From the NCBI GenBank assembly GCA_024336345.1, contig JANFOG010000003.1:372001-436000 (forward strand): 64,000 nt of DNA, read 5' to 3'. The notes under the pieces are model-generated. The model searched no databases, was not told where the DNA came from, and was given only the letters and a program-made list of their open reading frames with translations. Shown one piece after another: positions 20,691-32,500 of the stretch. Within the stretch, counting starts at the first letter, position 1. Each line of letters starts with the position of its first letter. A program made the position numbers and the translations under genes. Origin of the DNA: Mariannaea sp. PMI_226 (Eukaryota; Ascomycota; Sordariomycetes; Hypocreales; Nectriaceae).

Positions 20691-22595
20691 TCACCAAGTA
20701 AAACTCTCCTCCACGAAATCCACCACGTTGGTATCTTGTACGTCTCTCACCGCGCCTCGAACATCATCCGCAAGTGCACCAGGACCACAAACCGTCACGC
20801 ACATGGCCCCCATCTGTTCCTGTACTTCCTTTTGGAGAAGAAGCGGAATGTTAGGCCGTCCAGGGTACATGCGGACCGTTGTGCTTGCACTACTAATATC
20901 GCGCGGGTTTTGTGGTCTGGTCACAAAGATCTGAATTCGGACAATGTCTTTGCGATTTGGGATGCGGAGGATGGTGTCCATATAAGGTCGTACCCATTCA
21001 AGCGATTCATACTCGCGAATGATCCAGACCAAAGTGATTCGGTGAGTCGAAACAGTCCCCTCATTGTGTCCATCCAGCAGATGGCGAATGTACGAGATCT
21101 GGTGCGTGATGCCAGTCGATCCAGCAAAGAGGACAACGTGCCCGTAAGAGTCCAGACTATGGTGGCCAGCGTAGGGACCTTCCATGGCTGCCTTGACGCG
21201 CAGCGAACGACGGGAACTAGATGCGCGCTCAAATAGCTTTCGAGTCATGCCTGTCTGGGCACCGATGAGGAATGACACGGATGTGGACATGGTAGACTTG
21301 TCAACGATTTCATCCTGCTCCTTCTCAAAACTTGGCAACGTGTTATCGCGAAGGTGCTGCACCCAGCAAATGGAGAAGGGGTGGCTTTCCCAAGCGTTGA
21401 TTCCCTTGAAACGGAGATAGGCGTGTGTACCAGGCTTGATATCCACATAACGAGGCAGTGTGAGTGTAACACGGGTAACCTCACCAGGCAAGGGCTCGCA
21501 AACAGCGTCAGTGAATCCCTTGGAAGACCAGTTAAGGTAGACAAGTCTGAGCATGCGCGCAAAACGATCGGCAAACCAAAGCGCCATAATGGCCATTATC
21601 CATGGGAGCTGAGGGAGGCCGCCAGGAATCTCAGAGGACGCACAATGAGCCCAAGTTGCGACAAAGCTGACAAAGGCCAGAACGATATGAATGTTGAGGA
21701 ACGTCTCGTAAAAGGCATGTCGCAAAGGCGAAAGTGATAGCAAGAGCAGAAGTATCATGGCAACGGTACCGACAAAGCCAGATCCGATGAACAGCTGATT
21801 TACGATCTGATCACCAACCCCCTTCCAACCAATGTCGGCAACGCAAACAATAGCCCAGGCGATAGTATGAATCAAGGCTTCAAGGACAACGATGCGACCC
21901 ATCCATCGGTGTAGTAAGTTGTAGGTATCGAAGCTGATTTTCAGGAGGCTGATCAGGGGATTGTTGCGGCCAGCGAAAATGATCAATGGTACCATGTTCA
22001 CCAAGGATAGTGTGCCGGAACGTCCTCGCAACTCTGCACAAAACTCGTACCGGTTCTTCTGCTGCCAGTTAAGTACAAACATGTAGACGAAGTTGCTTCC
22101 CAAGTAAAGGAATAGCAGGATGAAGTGGAGTCGCGAGGGGAGGGTGCCGATGCTAATCGCAGATGAGATGCGCATTTCACGGTTATGGCGCTTGTTCCAT
22201 AGAGGCGCATAGATGATATGCTTCTTCAAGGAAGGCATCCAGCTCCACTGGGCAACACGCCAGTAACCCTGTTTGTTGCCAGAAACTGACAAAGTTGAAA
22301 CCTGGCGAAGCTGCGCCCAAACGATTTCTGAGATACGGATGAGAAGAATGATCATGGCTGTGATACCAAGGCACCACCACAAGATATTCTTAAATAGAAG
22401 GTTCATGGGCTGGTTCACGCCGTTGAGTGAGGTGTGGTAGGGAGCAATAGTGCTTGTTGTTTTGGCATCTTCAGCAGCAGAGGCTCCACGGATTTCGAGA
22501 TGAGTTGAGGTGGGAATGTGGGAGATGGTGTCGGCGATCGCGCGCCGTAGCAGATGCGTGGTAGGCATGGTTGCTGTGATTTGACTTTCGAACAA
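20691..22595 (-). CDS. Ferric reductase (FRE/NOX family), short form
   Basis: Uninterrupted frame of 634 residues. It has the same electron path as the reductase at 314-2905, but a separate subfamily is likely because the two share little beyond motifs. A helix near residues 68-88 is followed by a cluster of membrane helices. The heme block HRWMGRIVVLEALIHTIAW is at about 228-246, and HIVLAFVSFVATWAH at about 302-316. The FAD motif is HPFSIC near 405. The nucleotide site AGSTGIT near 490 differs from the usual GGSGIT by an inserted Ser-Thr change. The C-terminus carries MCVTVCGPGAL and ends in FVEESFTW, which resembles the family's usual aromatic end. A second in-frame ATG (22568) could be the true start. 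It is about average in length and lacks the long insert of the first reductase. It is convergent with the GFA gene. Confidence 0.92.
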   Translation of the reverse strand: MFESQITATMPTTHLLRRAIADTISHIPTSTHLEIRGASAAEDAKTTSTIAPYHTSLNGVNQPMNLLFKNILWWCLGITAMIILLIRISEIVWAQLRQVSTLSVSGNKQGYWRVAQWSWMPSLKKHIIYAPLWNKRHNREMRISSAISIGTLPSRLHFILLFLYLGSNFVYMFVLNWQQKNRYEFCAELRGRSGTLSLVNMVPLIIFAGRNNPLISLLKISFDTYNLLHRWMGRIVVLEALIHTIAWAIVCVADIGWKGVGDQIVNQLFIGSGFVGTVAMILLLLLSLSPLRHAFYETFLNIHIVLAFVSFVATWAHCASSEIPGGLPQLPWIMAIMALWFADRFARMLRLVYLNWSSKGFTDAVCEPLPGEVTRVTLTLPRYVDIKPGTHAYLRFKGINAWESHPFSICWVQHLRDNTLPSFEKEQDEIVDKSTMSTSVSFLIGAQTGMTRKLFERASSSRRSLRVKAAMEGPYAGHHSLDSYGHVVLFAGSTGITHQISYIRHLLDGHNEGTVSTHRITLVWIIREYESLEWVRPYMDTILRIPNRKDIVRIQIFVTRPQNPRDISSASTTVRMYPGRPNIPLLLQKEVQEQMGAMCVTVCGPGALADDVRGAVRDVQDTNVVDFVEESFTW

Positions 22596-25500
22596 GCTCC
22601 GGTTGATGGCTGGTAAGATGGGAGATTCCTCCTTTGGTCAAGTAATGAGAGTGAGACGAAATAAAAAAAAAATAGGAAATGGTACGCAGGAGTGGGCGAA
22701 AGTTTGAAGTGAGAAGTCTTGTGTCTTCAAGAAGTGATGGCCAGATTGGGTAGTCGTGGCTAAAGTAATGGCTCCTCCTCGTGTGATCCTGTTTGTCAGA
22801 ACATGATTCCGAGTTGGCAGTCTGTTAGTGGTGGGCAATCGGAGTTGTTCAGGTTGGCAAAAGGTGATGATCTTGTTCGCACGATGGGTTGTTCGTGATG
22901 TTCGTAGAGAAGAAGAGTCGAGCCAATGAAGATCGGAAATCAGAAAGATGGCTATATCGCAAGGCGAAATATGATGAAATGTTGCTCCAGGCAATATGAG
23001 TGATACGAAAAGTTGAACGAATGCCTGATTCGCTCCAGTCGCAGGTGGTTTGATTTGTACCGAGTTTCGAAGTAATCTCGAGATGAAAAAAGGTAGGGAG
23101 ATCACGGGTGCAGAAAAGCGATCAGGCCGGCCAGTGTCGCAGAAGTAACAAATAAACGAAAAAAAACCAGTGAGTAAATAAAAGTGCCTAGCACAAGAAG
23201 AAAGAATAATAAGAGAAGAAGGTGACAGATCCTATTGTTTTGAAATGATTCAAGGCTGGCAAACAGCTGTCATGGTCTGGTGGAACAGTTGGTTGGCGGC
23301 GCAGGTGACGACCTAGACAGGTTGAAGCGGATCAAAGTCGTGGAAAAAGAAAAAAGAAAAAAAGGCACTACAGCAATGAAGAGAGGAAGAGTGGTCAATG
23401 GTACGTATGACCAAATGCAGCCTCGAATTAATCTGTCTTGAATTGAAGCAGGCCACAGCCAGGAAGAAGAAGCACGAGGCGAGGGAGAGACACGGGAGGC
23501 ACAAGTATGATATGAAGGGGGAAGGGGGGTGCAAGTGCGAGGGCCGTGATATTAATAATGGAGGCGTTCTACATACATGGTGGGAGAGTGGGAGCACCCC
23601 CTAACATACTTACATAGGACCTAAGCGTAGTGTCAAACGCCCACAATTCGTATGAGCAGGTAATGCAAGTTACGGTAGGTACGGAAGGTAGGTTGGACAA
23701 GGGGAGAGGCAGGGAGGGAGGAATGGAAGGAGAGCCGCAAGGAAGCAGCCGGACAAGGGAAGCTGCAGGCATGCAAGATGGAGTCGGTCGCACTATTCCT
23801 ACGTCACAGCCAATGGAACCAAGTTGTCGGGCAACTTCTCCTCCCCCTCGAAAGATTGCGGAGTACGGAGTGCTGTGTCATACAGACTGCAGGATACAGA
23901 GCACAGAGAATTTTGATCAGGGCTGTTCACATGTGTTCTTCTTCTCCTTCTTCGTCATCGTGTTCTTCCATCTCGCAGGCTAACCTTCCTCTCTTTTTTT
24001 TTTTTGCCTCCTCCAGTGTTCGGCTCACCTTTTGCTCTTATGTGCTTTTGTAGTACGTACCTTTCCAGATCCTTTGAACTGAAATTTTAACAAGGACTAT
24101 GGTATTAAACTATGCCCCAACACTCTCTCTTTCTTGCAGCCAGATCTTCATAGTGAGCGGGCTTGGCCACCCGCTACATAGTATGTTCGTAACTTAGTCC
24201 ACTCGATAGGCAACCCTGAATGCGCTAGTTAAAAGAGTCCCTGGCCGATTGCCCTGGCATGGCTGATAGGGTGGGGATGCTAGGTTCACGTGGCAGGCCC
24301 AGGAGTACCTGTTATGGCTGTGATTAGGTGTGCTTCTACACGTTCCCTATTCAATTGCTGTAAGCTGTAAGCTGTATGCTACGGATGAAAAAGTTGGGTA
24401 TGAATCTAGGTACCTAGGTAGGCCAAGTAGCCGCTAAGCATTCTGACACAACCGCGCCGCAGCTGCATAGGAGAGCTCTCAGCGAATCAGGGCATTGGAA
24501 GCGCTTGTATCCGTTCATCTCTGCTGCTTCCAGGGAACGCCTATTTTTACTGCGGTGCTTCCGAAGTGCTGCAGTGCTGCATTGTGCGCCACCCCCTCTG
24601 CGCTTGCGACTGTTGAGGGGAGTCATGTTGCATGCAGGGACAGCAACGCCAACGCGACCTCTCAAGGGCTCTGGAATGCCTCAGCCAATAGGGTGTCAGC
24701 ATCTTCCTCCAGCGATCTGGTGGCGGGAACGGCCCCGTTTCTCAATAGCCATTCATCCAACGATCCCAACCCCAAACTGCGCAGCTCCTGAAACCCGCCA
24801 CCTCCGAGCTCGACCCGTTCCAGGGGGCCAGGGGAGGGGCCGCTTATTCGCACAAGCTCACCGCACCCAGCACCCAAGCACCCAGCATGTTGCCTTGCAC
24901 CAAAAAAAAGAAAAAAGCCTGCAGGTCCCATTCTGCTACCGCCACTGACGTTACTGTAAAGAGGACGTTAACCGTTCAGTTGCCAGGGGGCCATGGGTGG
25001 GTGATCCGCCTGCCGGTGTCCCGCACGACAGTTGGTTGGCACAACTTAACCTAGATTTGGTTCAACCCAAGTCAACGGACAAGCCTGTGGGAGCCTCTCA
25101 GCCACTGGATGCCCCGCGAGCCAGCCGCCAACCGACACGCAACACCGCACCAACGCATCATGGAGGCATCCGACGAATCCAATGGAGGAATGCAAATGCG
25201 CTCACCACCGTCTCAGCAGGTATTTAGGCTTTCTTCTAGCAGGCATGCTCTTTTCAGTCATCAATGTCCTTGTTTCTTCTTTTGCCGGATTTCCGGAATG
25301 GACTCTTTTTATTGAAACATATGGGCTGACATTGTTCTCGTAAGACATCCAAGGGTGTGTGTGTGTGTGATCTACGGTTTTGTTCTATCGGCACAAAGCT
25401 AACAAGGATCATCAGGGCCACTCCAATGGCGACCTACCAATGTGATACTTACACAGTAGTCTCTTGGATCTAGCCTTGAACCTACTCCAGCTTCTTTTTA

Positions 25501-27467
25501 TTTTTCTAGCCTGTCAATTCGTACCCATCTTCTTGTATACTCAAGCATCACAGCAGTCGGGGCATGTGTTTGATTACATTGTTCAGCGATCAAGACTTAT
25601 GGATTGGTTTTCGCCGAGAGACCAAAAGTTCGATTAGATGCTAGTATCGTATAATTACCTACTACCTGTGTAATGATTATGCGATGCTAAGGATGGTTCT
25701 TCCTCGGTCGAGCCCTGCGAGCCCTGCACAAAACCCTTGCCAGTGATCTTGGCTCGCCCACCGATTCGGAACCCGGTCTGCGCTGCGATTGATGGACTTA
25801 GTTTTTTCGATATTGACTACTCCGTAAAGCTTCAGGATGCGGTAGATAAGACGGCGGCCGCTCTCCACCTGCCAACTGACAAAGCGGACTTTCACCACAC
25901 TTGACCGTTGAGCGTGGGGCCGATCTCCTATTCCAAAGACGAAGCCAAGGGTCAGAATTTGGTAGACAAGGCTCTAGCACGTCGCAGATAAAATGACCCG
26001 GTAATTAAGCTTGTCGTCTACAGATTACCTCACTTGAAAATCCGCTCCCACTCCGCTGGGAAATTTTCAAATGGCGGCTAGGCAAACGGCCGCTCTCATG
26101 TTTCCTAACCCTCGTTGCGAGAAAACGTTGCATTGAAACATGGATGCCCAGTTGTGGCATCATCAACCTGGCTGTTCATTCGTGATCCTGGGTGCCTACA
26201 CAGAACCCTGGCTTCAACTGGGTCCCATTGACAGGTTGTTGCTAGGCTTTGAATGCATTCAAGTTCAACCCAACAAAAGCCACTCAAGTCGAAACGACAG
26301 TTATTTTGTGCGTCGCTGAGAGATATCAACTGCCCGGGGAATAGGTAAGCCTCAGCCCATTTTCTCCGGATTCTCGGAAGGTTGGCAGGCGGACATGCCC
26401 GCGACCTGATCATATTCTCTTCTACCCGCCAGTTCATGCCCGATGCTGCAGGAAATCGTCAACTTTGTTTCGGATCTGAGCAACAAAATATTCTATAGAA
26501 ACAAACAAAAGTTGACAATCTGCCAAATCTCTTTTCCTTGAGTGAAAGTGGTCCGATGCCAAATCATCATATGGTCTGTTGTTGGATGCTGTGTGAGGTT
26601 CGTGGAAGCTTGAGGGATAAGCGCCATAGTTTCATAGTATTGTTGGCGCCTACATGCCTCCAGCAGGTCATGGTACCAGAGCATCAAGCTTCTGCCTATG
26701 ACATTATGTTTATTCTTGACACAGTCGTTGCTAAACTTGCAGATCTAGTGTTGCGATATCTATGCACTTGGGTAGTTCGATGGTTGGAAACATGGCATGA
26801 TTCTACTTGCGCGTCAAGATGAAAATATCAGTCCCTGTCGGAGCATTCACTGAGTATTTGTTTAGGTGATTGGGTGTGAGTGTCTTCGTCTTTGGGTGAT
26901 AGTTGGTGGGTTGACTCTCAAGGCTTCACAAGCAAGCATGGTTGACACATGGCCTAGTTGATCACCAACAACTCATTGATTCATTTCGACAAGGGTATTC
27001 GAGATGGGAATGATACTAACTATTCCATGGGTGTTGTAGAAGAAAGATCGCCAGTAATTGTGCCCACAGCAGTAATTAATCCACAGACAACAAGCATAAC
27101 CCGGAGATGAGTCTTGGTCGTGTAAGTGGAGTTGCTAAAGAAAAGCGTCGGGTGTGAGAATGAGTATAGGGTAGCTACGAAGCAAACCTCGAACAACCAA
27201 AGTTAGCATAATAACCTGTCCTGCTATTACCTAGTTGGGCTCTAAACTGCATATTTCTCTATGTCCAATATCTAAAAGATCCTTCTGTCCTGGTTTTGGA
27301 GAAGATGGATCTGCATGGGAGCTTCAAAGACCGAGCCGTGGTGTCGAACAATATCAATGAAAGGTGGCTTGCCTGAAATCATGATCACAACTTCAACCTC
27401 GATGCTTCTGCCAACGAGAGACCCAACATCATATCCCAGTATTAGAACGCCACGGGGCATCCAATCA
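22596..27467. other. 4.9-kb gene-poor region with GC-rich island
   Basis: The first 900 bases are the promoter and leader of the ferric reductase. Purine-rich tracts (about 23340-23365, 23455-23540 and 23695-23765) read as CT-rich on the gene strand. A GC-rich island runs from about 24460 to 25160 and holds overlapping frames on both strands, typical of compositional artefacts. A 12-bp palindrome CTAGGTACCTAG lies at 24406-24417. A GT microsatellite is at about 25356-25369. Frames at 26105-26437 and 26538-26822 (110 and 94 codons) have no recognisable content. I see no supportable gene. Confidence 0.5.
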
Positions 27468-27552
27468 TCCGGTGTGGTGTAACGGTTATCATTCCGCGTT
27501 TTCACTTTGGAAACGTGCCGCGGCGACCAGGGTTCGACTCCCTGCTCCGGAG
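27468..27552 (+). tRNA. tRNA-Glu (anticodon TTC) with a 13-nt intron
   Basis: After removal of 13 bases the sequence folds as a 72-nt tRNA. The acceptor TCCGGTG pairs with CTCCGGA except for one T-T mismatch at pair 6-67. The D-arm GTGTAACGGTTATCAT fits the A box of tRNA-Glu. The anticodon stem CCGCG/CGCGG encloses TTTTCA, so the anticodon is TTC. The intron CTTTGGAAACGTG follows position 37, where tRNA introns normally sit. The T-arm CAGGG-TTCGACT-CCCTG is perfect. A run of seven T (27583-27589) can terminate pol III. The mismatches leave open that this is a decayed copy. Confidence 0.78.
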
Positions 27553-28391
27553 TAACTTGCTCAGTTGGAGTTCGATGATTCATTTTTTTGATGTATTTTC
27601 CTTTTTTTTGCCTACTGAACCTACTCAAAGAGAAGTATCAGGGCTGAATCGAAATTGTTCATACCGCATCAAATGCCCAAGGACATATCCAATGTTCAGT
27701 CTTCACACGAGGCTGTGAAAATTGCATATTTTTCGACCACCACCAAGTATGAAGATTACAAGACTCAGAAATCGTCAAAAGCGATACAGAGAGCTATGAG
27801 GACAAATTACAAATAGAACTGAACGAGGAAATCTAATAACAACGGCATAGAGTTCCCAAAGACAAGAGTAAACACTCTGACTCCTGCTGTGTTGAGTATT
27901 CTGGGTGTACTTTGATGAGCAGTCATGTGTAGGCACTCTACGGAAGAAAGATTGAGAGTCAAATGTATACGATATTATTCTTCATGCAATTCCAGGTATG
28001 CTAAGTCTGATGAACACATCATCTTTTCTCTTGCAAGATGGTATACTCAATAATGAGCCCCTGAAAGCCCAAACTCTGAAAGCTTCCCTGCTCTAGAAAT
28101 CAACATTTTTTAATACTGAAAAGGCAGGTGTTCCCGATAGAACGATCTCCACGACTAGTATAGACTGAGTTATATGTTCGAGCTTGAAAGAGATGTCGGG
28201 ATTTGCGTTCGTTGTTCCTCGTGCACCGCACATACAGCAATCAGCTGGACTTCTTTATGATATAGTATGGTCGCCCCAAACAAAATGGAACAAAACTTTT
28301 CCCCTAGTAAAACACCTAAAGGGACTGAGAGCTCAATGGTGGATGCATATCTCACAGCATCAGTAACAAGGGCACCATCCAGTCGTTCGGT
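27553..28391. other. Flank between tRNA-Glu and TYW3
   Basis: AT-rich DNA with the tRNA terminator at its left and the 3' end of TYW3 at its right. Frames near 28170-28680 either overlap the TYW3 exon on the other strand or are short. No other gene or RNA is seen. Confidence 0.55.
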
Positions 28392-29476
28392 TCAAAGGCC
28401 TAGCAGTGGCCCTGTTTGCAATTCGGCATCTACTTCTCTGTCCTGGCCTTCTGACGACTCCTCGCCGGATTTCTTCTGGGCCTCCAAGTTGGCCTTCCTC
28501 CTCAATCCCTCAGCCCGCTTCCTCTCTCGTCTTGCTGCGGCATCCTCCCATTCACCGCCCTCAGGATTTCGCCTCGGGCCTGGCACACTAGTCACAGCAT
28601 CTCGGAATGCGGTCCGGAACCGCTCGATGCGCTTCGTATTCTCAACAAAGCGCTCATTGGCAATTCGAATAAGCGTCTGAAGGTATTCGGGAGTAACGAG
28701 GCGCTGGCACTGTCCGTCGACTTGTTGCCCGACGAGGGACTCAAAGGCCAACCCCATGGAACGGATGGCCACCATCGGCGTGGCAGCGTCCTTGCCGTTG
28801 GGGAGAAGGTTGAGAGCGCCAGACTCGCGGAAACCAGCTTGGAGACCGCAGCGGAGAAGTAGTTGTGCGTGCTCTGGAGAAGCAGCAAGGACATGGAGAA
28901 TCTACGGAATATCTCAGTATTTGTTTTCTTTTCATCCTAGTGTGTTTCTGCATTTATGCCAAAGTTTTATACAACCATGACTGTCTAATATCTTACCATT
29001 GCCTCAAATTTGAAGTGAACAAGTCTTCTCTCTTTTGTCATTTCAGTTGTCTTCTGAGAATGTCCCGGTTCTGCTAGCCCGAAGATACTACTCCAGTCCT
29101 TGTCTCCATTCTCATCCTGCTCTGGTACCGGGTCGTGAGAGACAAACAACCAGGTTCCGCCGGCTCCCTTTCCGCCAACACCTGCCACCTGGCTGTCCTC
29201 AGTTTCCGCATCTGCCACACGGCGGCCCTCGAGAAAGACACTGACACGCCCCGCGCAGCTGCTGGTCGTCACGAACCCGGCAGTCTCGTTGATCTCATCT
29301 ATGAGATCTCGGATGCCCTCGTCCACAGATCCTTTCGGAGACGCATCGTTATAGTCAGCGACGGGAACCGCAAGCTGGTCAAGAATCCTCCTCTTCTTCT
29401 CGACGAAGGCGGGCGCGGTGGCTGCTAGACCTTGCATTGTTGGGAGATGGATATCCAAGTTTGTTAGTGCGGTCAC
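28392..29476 (-). CDS. TYW3: tRNA wybutosine-synthesising protein 3 (TYW3), methyltransferase
   Basis: Two exons on the minus strand: 28997-29476 and 28392-28901, giving 329 residues. The 95-nt intron is GT..AG and joins FKFEAM to ILHVLAA. TYW3 performs the SAM-dependent N4 methylation step in making wybutosine at G37 of tRNA-Phe, which prevents frameshifting. The family signature is clear. DASPKGSVDEGIRDLIDEIN is at about residues 45-64. It is followed by TTSSCAGRVSVFLEG (about 70-84) and then TWLFVSHDP. In exon 2 HVLAASPEHAQLLLRCGLQAGFRESG and GLAFESL also fit. The C-terminal 80 residues are charged (ARRERKRAEGLRRKANLEAQ) and fungal-specific. The first in-frame ATG at 29476 is used; an alternative at 29437 would remove 13 residues. 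A CT-rich leader is not evident. Confidence 0.92.
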
Positions 29477-30058
29477 GCGGCTAACATTTTACGAGCATGG
29501 GTGCAAGGGCTGGGCCATAATGGAGAGAGGGTCAGGTAGGTAGTCAAGGTACGGACTACAATAGGTATACCAGATGGTCAGGTATCAGAGGCTGGTGGCA
29601 GCCCAGTAGGGTTCTGTTAAGGAGCTAATAGCCGAATACGGCCCTACTGAGCAGCGCGGGGTAGCACCATGCCCCCCATGCTCCCGGAACCCCGTGATCG
29701 CAGCCTCATTCGAAATTCAACGTCCATCGTCCTGCAACAAATAATGAATCGTCTCACGTACTGAATGCGCATCAGGTGGTATTTTGACAAGATTTCTTTA
29801 TGATGTATTGTCTATATTGCTATACTGCACCCCCATCTCACGCTTTGCTAACCAAACGGCAACTGTAGCAACAGCTTGCCGCCTATATAACCCAAACGCT
29901 AAACGATTATTTCCTGAACGCCCTGAAGCCAGTTTCCGGCTCGATCCCAGTTGTCAAAAGTCGACGAACCTAGTTTTATCCCATAACGCCTAATGCCATG
30001 CTTCCCTTCGTCAAATCATCATTGAAACCAAGCGCCTCCCGTATGCAACAAGTGTGAA
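29477..30058. other. TYW3 promoter and PAPS reductase 3' flank
   Basis: Upstream of TYW3 there is a GGTAGGTA motif at about 29536. The rest is downstream of the PAPS reductase gene. The frame at 29784-29993 is not supported. No RNA gene is seen. Confidence 0.55.
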
Positions 30059-31045
30059 TTACGAGACGGTCTGGCCCAGAGCCACCTTGTCCAGAGCCGA
30101 AGTCAGCTTCTCCTTTTCTTGGCGGTCCATCTCAGCAAGGAACTCGGCATATCGCGACTTCTTGTTGTGGATGCCACACTCGGTCTTGTTCTGGCCCTTC
30201 CATCGGCCGGCACGCTCATCTTCGCCCTCGCCAACAGGGACAGTTGAGTGCCAGTCGCCAACGGACTTGTAACCCTGGTCAAGCAGAGAGTTGTAAGGTA
30301 CATTGTTCTCCTTGATGTACTCATTGACCTGCTTGAAGCTCCAAGTGGCCATGGGGTTGATCTTGACAACACCACGCTCATCATCGAGTTCGATGATGGG
30401 GATGGATCCTCGGGCAGCACCCTGAGATCGACGACGACCGTTGAGAACAGCAGCGACCTTGAGCTCCTCATATGCTCGCTGAAGGGGCTCGACCTTGACG
30501 ATCCAATCATACATCTCTGATGAGTGCATGTACATCTCCTTGCCGTAAGTTTCCTCAAACTGCTCAACAGAGTCAACACCGTCGGGCTTGAAGATGTTCA
30601 CAGGCACCTCAGGATATCTCTCCTGGACTCGCTTGATGAGATCATGAGTCTCGTCAAAGTGATACAAGGTATCCAGGAAGATGAGTTGGACGGTTGGAGA
30701 GTTGGGCTGGTCTTTTTGGATTTTGGATAGCATGTCCATGGTAGCGAGGCCGGTCAAGCCAAACGCGGTAGATTGGTAGAGGTTGGGGAACATGACCTTG
30801 CAGAAGCGAAGAATGTCCATGGGGTGCATGGGTTCCAACATGTCGTTGAGGTGAGCGACGTGAGCCTTGGTGAGAGACACCTTAGGCAAAATTGTCGATG
30901 AGGTGGGCGAAGAGTATTCGGATGATCGACCTGATACATATCCGGACTCACACTCGTCCTTGATGTCCTGGAAGGACGATTGAGAAGATGACTGTGTGAT
31001 GGTGGCTGGCATTGTGACTGTTGTTCGATGATATAACGATGTCAA
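30059..31045 (-). CDS. MET16: Phosphoadenosine phosphosulfate (PAPS) reductase
   Basis: Single exon, up to 328 residues; the in-frame ATG at 31012 (MPATITQ) would give 317 and may be the true start. The enzyme reduces activated sulfate (PAPS) to sulfite with thioredoxin as donor, the entry to cysteine and methionine synthesis. The N-terminal 50 residues are Ser-rich and not conserved. The substrate-binding fold starts with STAFGLTGLATMDML, the PAPS form of the PP-loop. Other family blocks are LIFLDTLYHFDETHDLI, VNGRRR-like LNGRRRSQGAAR, INPMATWSFKQVNEYI and GYKSVGDWHST. The catalytic cysteine sits in ECGIH at about residue 289-293. The length agrees with other filamentous fungi. I did not find an exact palindromic CYS3/MetR site upstream by eye. 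Confidence 0.95.
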   Translation of the reverse strand: MTSLYHRTTVTMPATITQSSSQSSFQDIKDECESGYVSGRSSEYSSPTSSTILPKVSLTKAHVAHLNDMLEPMHPMDILRFCKVMFPNLYQSTAFGLTGLATMDMLSKIQKDQPNSPTVQLIFLDTLYHFDETHDLIKRVQERYPEVPVNIFKPDGVDSVEQFEETYGKEMYMHSSEMYDWIVKVEPLQRAYEELKVAAVLNGRRRSQGAARGSIPIIELDDERGVVKINPMATWSFKQVNEYIKENNVPYNSLLDQGYKSVGDWHSTVPVGEGEDERAGRWKGQNKTECGIHNKKSRYAEFLAEMDRQEKEKLTSALDKVALGQTVS

Positions 31046-32239
31046 AGTTGTCGTCGTTATTGTGGTTGTAGGGGGAGGTGAAAGATGTTTTTGTTACTTT
31101 GATGAGGCTTTTCGAGGACTGGTCTGGGAGCAGAGTATCCCAGGTATGTTTCGAATGGAAGCCGGGGGGAGAGTTGTCAACGTAAGTACCAAACAAGTGT
31201 TGCTCTTTGTTGGAGATTACTGTTTGTCAATGACGCAGATGCAGTTGCTGACTTGAGATACAAAGACTTGGATCGAAGCACGACAGAAAGTCTAGCTTGA
31301 CGTGACACCGGCAATGAGTATGAGGGACACAGATACGAAGGAGGGCAATGGAATTCTTTAAGAGAATCTTCCTTGTGCTGAAGTAGGGGGGCCATACACG
31401 TTAAACCCCCCGGGCGACCGCCCGCTGGCCCCCCAGTTCTCCCCAGGCAGACTTAGTAATTGACAATACAGATCCATGGAATCGACCGGATCCAAAAGGC
31501 TCCCACCGTCCGCACTCCCTTGACGGGTTGGGCAAGAGGAAAGAGGGGATGAGCAATTGCGCCATCGCCGCCATTGAGGATTTGTTGTCTCCAGCTTGTG
31601 TCAAGGAGCGATCACATCATCGACGCTATCCCTTTCGCGATGGTGGATGCTGTGGCTGATTGGTCGAGGTCCCGGGGCTCTCAGCTTGACCGGCTGGTCG
31701 CCAGGACTTGAGACGCCGCCGTGTCGGTGGTGGCCGTAACACTACAAAGCCGCCGAGCCGGAGGTACCGAATACTTGCAAGACTCAAATTTTTTTTTCTC
31801 TTCATCATCTTTGCTACAGTAACTATCTACAGTCGGGCATTACGGACCTATTCGAATGTCGGCGAGGACTTAGACGATGTGGGCTTGGGCGTCGTTTTTT
31901 TTTTCTTCCGGCCTGCATTATACTGCACCTCTCCGGAATGGTTGTAAGTATAGTTGGGGGTGTGGGTAATGAGAGATGCCAACCCCAGAGAGCGTGGGAT
32001 GGCTACCTACGTACTATGTCGTAGTAGGCAGGGAGACAGGGTTTGAATGGCTGAGAAATTGCCTAGACATGGTCCAAGAGTTATTCATCAGCAGCGTTGC
32101 GATTGGCAATGAAGTGAGATGATGATGTGATTTTGATCAACAAGATGCTGGTCACATCTCACCCACAAGATTCACTCGAGATTCACAAGATCTGGGGGTC
32201 ACGGCATATAGAAGTCGTGGAGCCGAGGACAAACCTGTT

Positions 32240-32500
32240 ATGAGAAAGGGCACGAGGGCGATTGCCTTGCGTCTCCTTGAGCATGCCATCGAGGGATTAT
32301 GTTGCGAATTGTCGCAGGCGGTTAGACTCTATGCAGGCGTGGCCGAGGAGGAAACCCTCTCTGACGCTGGCGTTGCCACCGTACATAGCGCCTGGCGTCA
32401 GGTACATAGTATTGACGTGCTCGTGTATGACGCCTTATTAGTGCGTCGTATTATTACCTATCTAGACCGTACCCGTATTGATCAACAGCCCGAGGATTAA
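32240..32500 (+). CDS. Orphan 86-codon open frame, unrecognised
   Basis: ATG to TAA, 86 residues, helix-rich and regular in composition: it contains RLLEHAIEGLCCELSQAV and ends in RTRIDQQPED. I do not recognise it. Its codons are fairly even and unlike random frames nearby, and there are no low-complexity runs. No neighbour suggests a role. It may be a fragment of a decayed mobile element or a chance frame. No clear splice sites extend it. Confidence 0.25.
   Translation: MRKGTRAIALRLLEHAIEGLCCELSQAVRLYAGVAEEETLSDAGVATVHSAWRQVHSIDVLVYDALLVRRIITYLDRTRIDQQPED

Noticed and set aside
20921..21737. Overlapping frames inside the second ferric reductase
   Set aside because: Out-of-frame shadows of the reductase coding sequence.
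24414..25315. Several overlapping frames in the GC-rich island
   Set aside because: Frames occur on both strands at once with skewed composition; no domain or splice-supported continuation.
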